Below, in pieces: positions 55,253-63,302 of a stretch of DNA of 64,000 bases. Within the stretch, counting starts at the first letter, position 1; every line of letters starts with the position of its first letter. The notes below the pieces were generated by a model. It did no database searches, had not been told where the DNA came from, and saw only the letters and a list, made by a program, of their open reading frames with translations. Position numbers and translations under genes: made by a program. The DNA comes from Brevibacterium paucivorans (GTDB taxonomy: Bacteria > Actinomycetota > Actinomycetes > Actinomycetales > Brevibacteriaceae), in the NCBI RefSeq assembly GCF_016907735.1, contig NZ_JAFBCP010000001.1:2232001-2296000 (forward strand), read 5' to 3'.

Positions 55253-57027
55253 AAAGTTGCAATCTGATTTCGCTTGAGTGAATCGAACAGCTCTTCTGAT
55301 GTGAGTTCACCCCGGCATACCTTGTCCACTCCGATTAAGAGCTGGTCAACTGCCACAGCTCCGCCGTTTGCATTTGTTCGATGGTAAGTGGACTTCAGTT
55401 GCTCATCGAAGGCGCCTGTGAAGGTACTTGAAACCCAAAGAAAAGTCGTATTTTTGGGTGAAATTGTTTTGGGAAATGATTCCCACCATTTGGTTGGGTT
55501 GCGCTTTGGGTCGCGAAACTGATTGTCCTCAATGTACCGCACCATCTCGTCTTCCTGGCTTTTTATCTTTGAGTAACCATCAGCATACGCTTTCGTGTCA
55601 ATGATGATTCCTGGACTTTGTCCGTCGGCCTGTTGGTAAACAATGCCATCTGGTCGCAAGGATCCACCAAGAACTCGAGCATTTGTATTAGTTGCTAGTT
55701 TGAACAGTTCCACTGTGAGAATCTCAAAGTCACGAGACCTCTTGGGGTCGAAAGCGATATCGTATAGCTCATAGAACTTTAACGGTAGGGAAGTCCGTTC
55801 CATGATCTTTTCTTTGCGCTTATCGTGAATTGTCCTCTGTCGTTCAGGGGTAACGCCAAGAGGTGGGATATCTAATCCTTTTATTGTGTCCTTCAGAGTT
55901 ACACTGTTGCCGCTAGTGATGACTGAAATGCCGATACCCTGTAGCCCTTCAATGTCAGCGCGGACAACAGTTTCTGAATCGTGGAAGCCAAGCGATTTGA
56001 GGCGAGTCATTAGATTCTTGAACGACTTAGTTGTCGATAGAATTTCAATGATATGTGCGCGACGAGTTCTTACGTAGTCCTTTCTCTGTTTTTCTTCATC
56101 AGTATTGCCATCGATGGCTAAAAATTCCCAGTTTACATACTTGGGAATGCGTCTATTTTTTGAAGAGCCTTTTGATCGGCGTAAAGCGTGCCGTCCTTTT
56201 GCAGTTATCGAAAACTCTCTAAATCCTGCGCACACACCCAAAGAGGTTTGTATTGTGGTGGAGTGAGAAACGACGAACCCGAGTTTCTCAAGCCAGCTTG
56301 CTATTCCTCGCGCGTACTTGTCAGCGGTTCCTTCAATGTCGGACCGGATTTTCGTTTGTTCTTCTTTGGAAGTCGATAACTTGAGCCAATCACGCATTGT
56401 TGCATCTTCGTAAGAGGTAAACCCTCGCTCGCCCTTGAATCCAAGGTTGGAGCCAAGATAGAACTTGTTTACGGGTTTGCGTGACTCGTCTAGAAGCTGA
56501 AGTATTCGTATTGCTGGTGGGTAGGCTAGCAGAGAGTCTATTAGCGTTTGATCCTCTTCTGGTGACTTCTCAGACTGGGCGAATTCGCGCCCTGTTTCTG
56601 TGAGTGAACAAGTGTCGGTGGCCCGATTGTGTGTGACTAGGCCCAGACTGAGCGCCCATCGTAAGTAGCCATCTGAGGTCCAATTGTCTGTCCACTCTTT
56701 CCCTGTGGTTTTATGGTTTTGAGGAAGTATGGTCACTTGGATTAAGCCGTCCGCAACTGCATCACTTCTTCGTTTTGGCGTTTCGTTGTTTTTGTCCTTT
56801 GAGGTGCCAACTAGTTCTTTATATGTGAACGTTTCAGTGCAGTTTAGTAATTTGTCGTGCAATTGGTTTCGTAGATCGATAAAAGGGATCAGGCGGCAAA
56901 CGAGATCGTCACGTAAGGCTTTGTAATGGGCAGTTGAGGAGTCAAAGATTTGAACGACAAGCTTTAAGTTCTCAAAGTTAGACGGGTTCTGCACCCACCC
57001 GTATGTTCTCCGGTGTACTTTGTTCAT
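55249..57027 (-). CDS. Type IIS restriction endonuclease, FokI homologue
   Basis: 592 residues, against about 580 for FokI, and colinear with it from end to end. The N-terminal recognition region starts GWVQNPSNFENLK (FokI GWVQNPGKFENLK). DNA-reading residues I recall from the FokI structure match: Q13, N14, R87, W116, E232, K237 and R240. The cleavage domain begins near 430. D460, D477 and K479 (RPDG ... IIIDTKAY) match FokI D450, D467 and K469 with identical spacing. D493 and R497 match the dimer salt-bridge pair D483/R487. ATG is the complement of 57025-57027, with AAAGGCGGG upstream. It should cut at a distance from its site. Confidence 0.93.
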   Translation of the reverse strand: MNKVHRRTYGWVQNPSNFENLKLVVQIFDSSTAHYKALRDDLVCRLIPFIDLRNQLHDKLLNCTETFTYKELVGTSKDKNNETPKRRSDAVADGLIQVTILPQNHKTTGKEWTDNWTSDGYLRWALSLGLVTHNRATDTCSLTETGREFAQSEKSPEEDQTLIDSLLAYPPAIRILQLLDESRKPVNKFYLGSNLGFKGERGFTSYEDATMRDWLKLSTSKEEQTKIRSDIEGTADKYARGIASWLEKLGFVVSHSTTIQTSLGVCAGFREFSITAKGRHALRRSKGSSKNRRIPKYVNWEFLAIDGNTDEEKQRKDYVRTRRAHIIEILSTTKSFKNLMTRLKSLGFHDSETVVRADIEGLQGIGISVITSGNSVTLKDTIKGLDIPPLGVTPERQRTIHDKRKEKIMERTSLPLKFYELYDIAFDPKRSRDFEILTVELFKLATNTNARVLGGSLRPDGIVYQQADGQSPGIIIDTKAYADGYSKIKSQEDEMVRYIEDNQFRDPKRNPTKWWESFPKTISPKNTTFLWVSSTFTGAFDEQLKSTYHRTNANGGAVAVDQLLIGVDKVCRGELTSEELFDSLKRNQIATF

Positions 57028-57337
57028 TGATTGCCCGCCTTTCTATTTATTCGAAGCCTACTTTAACTAACGATCTGGGTGTTTAAAGGGTAGCAATGTG
57101 TCGTCTTTGCAAGCATTAGGTGCCAGTGTAACTATGCCTAGATGTTCGGTAAGAAAAATATGTTCTATGTAATCGTTCCCTGGGCTGGTAACAGTTCAAC
57201 CTGTTGCGCGTATGTCTTGAACGGTAGTCAGAGCGAATTGCGCACCTGTTGGGTAAATCAAAGACCGGCCCTGGACTCCCGCGAAAACGGGTAGCGGAAC
57301 CGGTCGTGTTGTAAACAATTATAATTGTAAGCCGTAC
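57028..57337. other. Intergenic interval with a structured segment and a palindrome
   Basis: 310 bp between the restriction gene start and the end of the next gene; no ORF. GACCGG (57263-57268) can pair with CCGGTC (57300-57305), enclosing CCCG-CGAAAA-CGGG (57278-57291), a two-part hairpin. A perfect 14-bp palindrome, ACAATTATAATTGT, lies at 57315-57328. The left part must hold the restriction-gene promoter. This is also the right edge of the A+T-rich island. Confidence 0.5.
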
Positions 57338-58120
57338 CTACTGCCTCCACACGCCGGTGGTGCCGGTCAATAACGCTGTACCGTCCACTACAGAACCGGG
57401 TCGCGGAGCAGGTTCAATATCAATCGGAAGTGCCAGGTTGACCATCATGCCGCAGTCGGCAACGACGCGGTACCACTGCTTACCCGTGAGTTGATTGGTC
57501 ACCACCTCAACCTCTTCGCACACCGCTTTAAAGATACTGGCCGAACTCAACTCTTCTAGCTCAGCCGCGCCGGTCGAAAAATGAAACAGCCCCGGGCTGG
57601 CAATGAACGTTGGACCCAACGTAACTTCAGCGGGCATCCCGTCAGCCACATCGGCCAGCGACGAAGCATCAATCGGTGTCTGCTGGGCGCGCCAGTCATC
57701 AACTGACTCAAACACCTCAACATCAACGGCCACGGCACCAAGACAATACGAAGGATACGGTTCAAGCTCACCAACGTCGTTTCCCGCATACACCGGATAC
57801 ATAAACGGATCATCGACCGCCACCAGCACTTTAGTGAACAGAGAACCGTATGGGTCATATACATTCATCGCAGCTAATCCAGGGATCGGCTGCCACGCAT
57901 CAACAGGTACGCGAGCAGGACCTGTTACTGAAACAGAATCTTCGCGTCTGCCGTCCAAGGGCTGGTATAGCGCGAGTGTGGCCCCTGACGGATCTACGTA
58001 GGCGACCATATGGTCGAAGTCGGAGGCGTCCACGCTTAAGAGCATGTCGTTCCTCAGCAATGAAAGGGTGTCATGCCAGTCCGGAAGAAAACCAAGAGAT
58101 TCCAAATATGTCTGTGCCAC
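57338..58120 (-). CDS. Hypothetical acidic protein, 260 residues
   Basis: I do not recognise it. It is soluble and acidic with beta-rich composition, and no signal peptide. A pattern of Asp/Tyr/Pro-rich loops (MNVYDPYGSLFTKVLVAVDDPFMYPVYAG) and a middle segment EVFESVDDWRAQQ are visible. The GTG start at 58120 lacks a clear ribosome-binding site, so the N-terminus is uncertain. G+C is back to the core level. It is divergent from alaS. Confidence 0.65.
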   Translation of the reverse strand: MAQTYLESLGFLPDWHDTLSLLRNDMLLSVDASDFDHMVAYVDPSGATLALYQPLDGRREDSVSVTGPARVPVDAWQPIPGLAAMNVYDPYGSLFTKVLVAVDDPFMYPVYAGNDVGELEPYPSYCLGAVAVDVEVFESVDDWRAQQTPIDASSLADVADGMPAEVTLGPTFIASPGLFHFSTGAAELEELSSASIFKAVCEEVEVVTNQLTGKQWYRVVADCGMMVNLALPIDIEPAPRPGSVVDGTALLTGTTGVWRQ

Positions 58121-58151
58121 ACGTTTATTTTTTCATGCGCACAGACAACCG

Positions 58152-58180
58152 TGCACATCAGGCCTGGTCTCTACTAGAAT
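58152..58180 (+). promoter_or_regulatory. Probable alaS promoter
   Basis: TGCACA (58152-58157), 17 nt, TAGAAT (58175-58180), about 78 nt before the alaS ATG. The -10 matches other -10 candidates in the window. Confidence 0.45.
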
Positions 58181-58258
58181 CGGTGTGGCCTGTATGCAAC
58201 AACCGTGGAACACGGGAAGCGCAGCGCTCAAGGCACCGCCAATCAGGGAAGGACACTC

Positions 58259-60913
58259 ATGAAGACCGCAGAAATTAAGCGCCGCTGGCTGGAATTCTTC
58301 GAATCCAAAGGCCACACCGTGGTGCCATCTGCGTCCGTGATCTCGTCCGACCCCTCCATCCTCTTCAACATCGCAGGCATGGTGCAGTTCATCCCATACC
58401 TCACCGGCCGCGAACCCGCACCCTTCCCACGCGCCACCAGCGTGCAAAAGTGCGTGCGCACCGCCGACATCGAAGAAGTGGGCCAAACCACCCGCCACGG
58501 CACGTTCTTCCAAATGAACGGAAACTTCAGCTTTGGCGACTACTTCAAGAGCGAAGCCATCGCCATGGCCTGGGAACTGCTCACCACCCCAGAAGACAAC
58601 GGTGGCCTGGGCTTTGACCCCAACCGCCTTTGGGTCACCGTCCACGAAGACGACGCCGCCTCGATCGACCTGTGGCTCGAAGAAACCAGCATGCCCCGCG
58701 AACGTATCCAAATGCGCGGCAACGAAGACAACTTCTGGCACACCGGCCAACCCGGCCCCGGCGGCTACTGCTCCGAAATCTACTACGACCGCGGGCCCGC
58801 ATACGGCAAAGAAGGCGGCCCGGTCGCTGACGAAGACCGCTACATCGAAATCTGGAACCTCGTCTTCATGGAGTTCGAACTCTCCGAGGTCCGCACCAAA
58901 GTCGACTTCGACATCAAAGGCGACCTTCCCGCCAAAAACATCGACACCGGCATGGGCCTGGAACGCGTGGCGTTCCTCAAACAAGGTGTCGAGAACATGT
59001 ACGAAATCGACGAAGTCTACCCCGTCATCAAAAAGGCCGAAGAACTCTCCGGCCACACCTACGGCACCAACCACAACGACGACGTCCGCATGCGCGTTGT
59101 CGCCGACCACGTGCGCTCCGCCCTCGTCATCATCGGCGACGGCGTGCGTCCCGGCAACGAAGGCCGCGGCTACATCCTGCGCCGCCTTCTGCGCCGCGCC
59201 ATCCGCGCCATGCGCCTGCTGGGCGTCACTCAACCCGTGCTCCCACACCTGCTGCCCGTCTCCAAAGACGCCATGAAGCAGTCCTACCCAGAACTCGACA
59301 CCGACTTCGACCGCATTTCCAAGATCGCCTACGCAGAAGAAACCGCGTTCCTGCGCACCCTGGAATCCGGCACCCAGCTGCTCACCCGCACCGTCGCCGA
59401 GGTGGGTAAAGGTGGCACTATCGACGGCGCCGTGGCATTTACCCTCCACGACACCCACGGCTTCCCGATCGACCTCACCGTGGAAATGGCCCACGAAGCA
59501 GGCGTGGAAGTCGACGTCGACGGCTTCAAAGCCCACATGGAAGAACAGCGCCAACGCGCCAAAGCCGACGCGAAGTCCAAGAAGGGCGGGGGAGCGAACC
59601 TCACCGCCTACTCCCACCTACTCGAAGCCGGCACCTCGGAATTCGTGGGCTACGACAACCTCAACACTCTGGCCACCGTGCGCGGCATCATCAAAGACGG
59701 CGAAGCCGTTCCCGTGGCACACGCCGGCGACACGGTCGACGTTGTCCTGGACATCACCCCGTTCTACGCCGAATCCGGTGGCCAAACCGCCGACATCGGC
59801 CACCTCACCGGCCCTGACCTCACCGCTCGTGTCACCGACGTTCAGAACATCCTGGCCGGGCTACCCACGCACAAGGTCACGGTTGAAACCGGTGAGCTGG
59901 AAACCGGCGCCCTCATCACCGCGCAGGTCGATCCAGACCACCGCTACCAAGCCCAGCAGGCACACTCGGCAACCCACCTCATCCACGCCGCCCTGCGTGA
60001 AGTTCTGGGCTCGAACGCCACCCAGGCCGGATCGCTCAACAACCCCGGCTACCTGCGCTTCGACTACTCGTACCCTGAAGCACTCAGCCCAGCAGCCCGC
60101 CAAGAAATCGAAGAATGTGCCAACACCGCAGTCCGCGACAACTTCGAAGTGGGCTACGACTTCCTGCCATTCGAAGAGGCCAAGAAATCCGGCGCCATGG
60201 CCCTGTTCGGTGAACGCTACCCAGAAATCGTGCGCGTGGTTGACATAAACGGCACCTGGTCCCGCGAACTTTGCGGAGGAACCCACGTCACCCGTACCGC
60301 AGAAATCGGACCCATCTCGCTAACCAGCGAAGCCTCCGTGGGCTCCGGCACCCGCCGCATCGAAGCCAGCGTGGGACTTGACGCCATGAAGCAACTGGCA
60401 CGCGAACGCTCCACCGTGGCCCAGCTGTCGGAGCTTCTCAAGGTGCCCGGCCCCGAGGTTTACCAGCGCGTCACCGGCCTCATGGACCGCATCAAAGAAG
60501 CCGAACGCACCATCGCTCAACTCAACCAAGAAAAGGTCCTGGCCCGCGCAACCGACGCAGCCGCCAGCGCCCAGAAACTCGGCCCCGCAACCGTGGTCAC
60601 AACGGAGCTCGGTGAGGTGGCAAACGCCGCCGACGTCCGCTCCTTCGTCCTTGACGTTCGCAACCGCCTGGACGACCCAGCCCACGTCATCGCAGCAGTT
60701 GGACTGGCCAACGACAAACCCGCCGTCGTCATCGCGGTAGGCCCTGACGCACAGCAAGCCGGTCTGAAAGCCGGAGCTCTTGTCACCTCGGCGTGCAAAA
60801 CCCTGGGCGGCGGCGGAGGTGGCAAGCCCGACCTCGCACAGGGTGGTGGCCAGGACGCCACCAAGGTGACCCAAGCACTCCAAAACGTGCGCGACCAGGT
60901 AGCGAACTCGTGA
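58259..60913 (+). CDS. alaS: Alanine--tRNA ligase
   Basis: Class II synthetase with editing activity. The catalytic domain begins KTAEIKRRWLEFFESKGH, with motif 2 near RATSVQKCVRTADIEEVG. The tRNA-recognition region follows. The editing domain has the zinc motif HSATHLIHAALR ... CGGTHVTRT, and the C-terminal oligomerisation (C-Ala) domain ends in GGGGGGKPDLAQGGG. It has 884 residues from ATG 58259, with GGGAAGGA upstream. The stop overlaps ruvX (GTGA). Confidence 0.96.
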   Translation: MKTAEIKRRWLEFFESKGHTVVPSASVISSDPSILFNIAGMVQFIPYLTGREPAPFPRATSVQKCVRTADIEEVGQTTRHGTFFQMNGNFSFGDYFKSEAIAMAWELLTTPEDNGGLGFDPNRLWVTVHEDDAASIDLWLEETSMPRERIQMRGNEDNFWHTGQPGPGGYCSEIYYDRGPAYGKEGGPVADEDRYIEIWNLVFMEFELSEVRTKVDFDIKGDLPAKNIDTGMGLERVAFLKQGVENMYEIDEVYPVIKKAEELSGHTYGTNHNDDVRMRVVADHVRSALVIIGDGVRPGNEGRGYILRRLLRRAIRAMRLLGVTQPVLPHLLPVSKDAMKQSYPELDTDFDRISKIAYAEETAFLRTLESGTQLLTRTVAEVGKGGTIDGAVAFTLHDTHGFPIDLTVEMAHEAGVEVDVDGFKAHMEEQRQRAKADAKSKKGGGANLTAYSHLLEAGTSEFVGYDNLNTLATVRGIIKDGEAVPVAHAGDTVDVVLDITPFYAESGGQTADIGHLTGPDLTARVTDVQNILAGLPTHKVTVETGELETGALITAQVDPDHRYQAQQAHSATHLIHAALREVLGSNATQAGSLNNPGYLRFDYSYPEALSPAARQEIEECANTAVRDNFEVGYDFLPFEEAKKSGAMALFGERYPEIVRVVDINGTWSRELCGGTHVTRTAEIGPISLTSEASVGSGTRRIEASVGLDAMKQLARERSTVAQLSELLKVPGPEVYQRVTGLMDRIKEAERTIAQLNQEKVLARATDAAASAQKLGPATVVTTELGEVANAADVRSFVLDVRNRLDDPAHVIAAVGLANDKPAVVIAVGPDAQQAGLKAGALVTSACKTLGGGGGGKPDLAQGGGQDATKVTQALQNVRDQVANS

Positions 60914-61353
60914 GGCGCGGCCGGCGCTTAGGAATCGACGTGGGGGCGGTGCGCGTGGGAATCGCCCACAGCGACCCCGACGGGATCCTCGCCTCACCTC
61001 TTGAAGTGGTTAACCGCCGAGGTGGCGACAACTTCGCGCTGCGCCGAATCCAAGAGATCGTGGAGGAAGTCGACCCGGTCGAACTGGTGATAGGAGACCC
61101 CACGTCCTTAGACGGCACAGCGCGCCAGTCCGCGGACAAAGCTCGGCGTTTCGCCCAGAAGATCGTGGACCGCACAGGACTCCCGGTAAGGTACGTGGAT
61201 GAACGTTTTACCACCACACAAGCGCACCTGATGTTACAAGCAGCAGGAAAATCGTCTAAGCAACGACGCGAAACCGTGGACGCGCAAGCCGCCGTGGTGA
61301 TCCTGCAAACAGCTCTCGACGCTCTCGCACGTGAGGACAACAGTGGGGATTGA
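60910..61353 (+). CDS. ruvX: Putative pre-16S rRNA nuclease RuvX/YqgF
   Basis: RNase H-fold protein implicated in 16S rRNA 5'-end processing. It has GIDVGAVRVGIA near the start, VIGDPTSLDG, and YVDERFTT with DAQAAVVILQ near the end, the conserved acidic positions. It has 147 residues. GTG 60910 overlaps the alaS stop. The last 11 bp overlap mltG. Confidence 0.93.
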   Translation: MRRGRRLGIDVGAVRVGIAHSDPDGILASPLEVVNRRGGDNFALRRIQEIVEEVDPVELVIGDPTSLDGTARQSADKARRFAQKIVDRTGLPVRYVDERFTTTQAHLMLQAAGKSSKQRRETVDAQAAVVILQTALDALAREDNSGD

Positions 61354-62470
61354 CGACGTATTCGAAAACAAGGGCACCCGCAAGGACGCCCGGCAGCGCA
61401 GGCACAACCGGAAAATTCGGCGCCGTCGCATCACCGCCATCGTTGTAGTGCTCGCCCTCATAGCCGGAGTCAGCGGGGTTGTGGCAGTCAGCACGGCCTC
61501 GGGCGCGTTCTCTAACCTGTTCGGTGCCAAGAAGGACTACGAAGGCGAAGGCGAAGGCAGCATCGACGTCACTGTGATCCCGGGCGCGTCCGCCAGCCAG
61601 GTCGCCAACCAGTTGGTCGAAGAAGACGTCATCCGATCCGCCGACCCCTTCCTCAAAGAAGTCGAAAGTCGCGGCTTCGTCATCAAAGCCGGCACGTTCA
61701 AAATGCGCAAACGCATGAGCTCCAGCGCCGCCGTCGACGCCCTAGAAGACGCCACCGCCGCGCAACGCCTCACCGTGGCAGAAGGCCACACCATCAAGAC
61801 CATCAAAGCCAACGCGATCAAAGCCGGCGTCAACGAACAGCAGCTCGACAAGGCCATCGACAAGAAGAAACCCAAGGACTACGGCCTCGACATCGACGCG
61901 CCCAACCTCGAGGGCTACCTGTACCCGGCCACCTACGACATCGACCCGTCACGCCCCGCCGAAGCCCTGGTCCAAGATATGGTCAACAAGACCAAGGACG
62001 AACTCAACCGGCTCGCCATTCCACACGACGACGCCCACTACTACCTGACCCTTGCCAGCCTGGTAGAAAAAGAAGCCACCAGTGACCCTGAGGTGCAAGC
62101 CAAGGTAGCGCGCGTGTTCGTCAACCGCGTGGGGAAGAAGTCCCAAACCGGCGGTCTGCTCCAGTCCGACGCCACCGTGGCCTATATCCACGGTGCGCGT
62201 CAGGACCTGACCACCACAAAGAAGGAACGCGAAAGCAACAACCCGTACAACACGTACAAACACAAAGGGTGGACGCCCGGCCCCATCAACTCACCCGGCG
62301 AACCCGCAGTGCGCGCGGCCATGAAACCCGCCAAGGGTGACTGGCAGTTCTTCGTAGCAACCGACCCAGACAACGGCACCGTGAAGTTCGCCAACAACTA
62401 CCAAGAGCACCAGAAAAACGTCGAAGAGTTCCGCAAGTGGCTACGCGAACACCGCAAGAAAAATGGATAA
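61343..62470 (+). CDS. mltG: Endolytic murein transglycosylase MltG
   Basis: Membrane-anchored lytic transglycosylase that cleaves nascent glycan strands. A basic cytoplasmic N-terminus (RKDARQRRHNRKIRRRR) precedes one helix (about 31-50). A LysM-like subdomain and the YceG catalytic domain follow; the conserved VEKEAT (E242/E244, the catalytic-glutamate region) and LLQSDATVAYIHG are visible. GTG 61343 has AGGA 7 nt upstream; GTG 61331 would deepen the ruvX overlap. It has 375 residues. Confidence 0.93.
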   Translation: MGIDDVFENKGTRKDARQRRHNRKIRRRRITAIVVVLALIAGVSGVVAVSTASGAFSNLFGAKKDYEGEGEGSIDVTVIPGASASQVANQLVEEDVIRSADPFLKEVESRGFVIKAGTFKMRKRMSSSAAVDALEDATAAQRLTVAEGHTIKTIKANAIKAGVNEQQLDKAIDKKKPKDYGLDIDAPNLEGYLYPATYDIDPSRPAEALVQDMVNKTKDELNRLAIPHDDAHYYLTLASLVEKEATSDPEVQAKVARVFVNRVGKKSQTGGLLQSDATVAYIHGARQDLTTTKKERESNNPYNTYKHKGWTPGPINSPGEPAVRAAMKPAKGDWQFFVATDPDNGTVKFANNYQEHQKNVEEFRKWLREHRKKNG

Positions 62471-63302
62471 GTTCAACGCCTGCGTGGCCGGGTCGCCCAT
62501 TGCGCACTCCAAGTCTCCGGACCTGCACACGGCCGCGCTCACAGCACTGGGCATTCCGGGGGAGTACGGCTCGGTCGAACTCACGGAAGATCAACTGGCC
62601 ACCCACATCGACACGCACCCGGAACTCGTGGGCATGTCGTGCACCATGCCGCTCAAAACCACCCTGGCCCAACTGGCGTACGAACGAAACTGGAACATCG
62701 ACCCCACCGTGACCGCCACCCGGGTCGCCAACACGTTCGTGCGCACCCCCACGCCGTCCGTCTACAACACTGACGTCGCTGGAATCGTGGGCGCCCTGCG
62801 AACCTCTGTCACCTCGGCGGCCATTGTGGGTTCCGGCGCCACCGCAGCCAGCGCGCTTGTCGCCCTCAAAGAACTGGGTTGCGCGACCGTGGATATCTAC
62901 GCCCGCAACCAACGGACCCGTGCTGACCTGGCCCAACTCGCCCAATCACTGGACATGGACGCCACCCACGCTGGCCTGGAGAAGATCAATTGGGACCACG
63001 ACGTCATCGTGAGCACCTTGCCCACGGGTGTGGACCTGGACGTCCCCGCCCGTCTGTCCGCCACGGTGCTGGACGTCGCGTACGCGCACGGGTCAGTGGG
63101 GGAGAAGGCTAAGCAAGCCGGCGCCGAGGTGGTCCCCGGCCTGGCAATGTTGGTGGAGCAGGCTGTCGCCCAGTTCATTCACTTTGTGGGCGTCACCGGC
63201 AGGTCGTTAAGCGCGTCCGAGGTTCAACGGGCTACCGTTGCTATGTACGAAGCCGTCAACCTGACCCCGCCGAAAGGAGACTCATGGAGTCCGTCTCACT
63301 AG
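62463..63302 (+). CDS. aroE: Shikimate dehydrogenase (AroE family)
   Basis: NADP-type oxidoreductase of aromatic amino-acid synthesis that converts 3-dehydroshikimate to shikimate. The substrate domain has AGSPIAHSKSPDLHTAAL and the catalytic-lysine motif SCTMPLKT (near residue 66), then NTDVAGIVGAL with the conserved Asp. The nucleotide domain has IVGSGATAASALVAL. It has 279 residues. It overlaps mltG by 8 bp and the next gene by 19 bp, so it lies inside the alaS-ruvX-mltG-aroE operon. Confidence 0.92.
   Translation: MDKFNACVAGSPIAHSKSPDLHTAALTALGIPGEYGSVELTEDQLATHIDTHPELVGMSCTMPLKTTLAQLAYERNWNIDPTVTATRVANTFVRTPTPSVYNTDVAGIVGALRTSVTSAAIVGSGATAASALVALKELGCATVDIYARNQRTRADLAQLAQSLDMDATHAGLEKINWDHDVIVSTLPTGVDLDVPARLSATVLDVAYAHGSVGEKAKQAGAEVVPGLAMLVEQAVAQFIHFVGVTGRSLSASEVQRATVAMYEAVNLTPPKGDSWSPSH

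Noticed and set aside
55250-57027. Reading the C-terminal nuclease domain as a generic Mrr-type or NERD nuclease
   Set aside because: The full-length match to FokI, including N-terminal recognition segments and exact catalytic spacing, is much more specific.
58133-59617. 494-codon open frame on the minus strand opposite alaS
   Set aside because: Antisense shadow of alaS created by high third-position G+C; the protein is Val/Phe/Gly/Asp-rich without domains.
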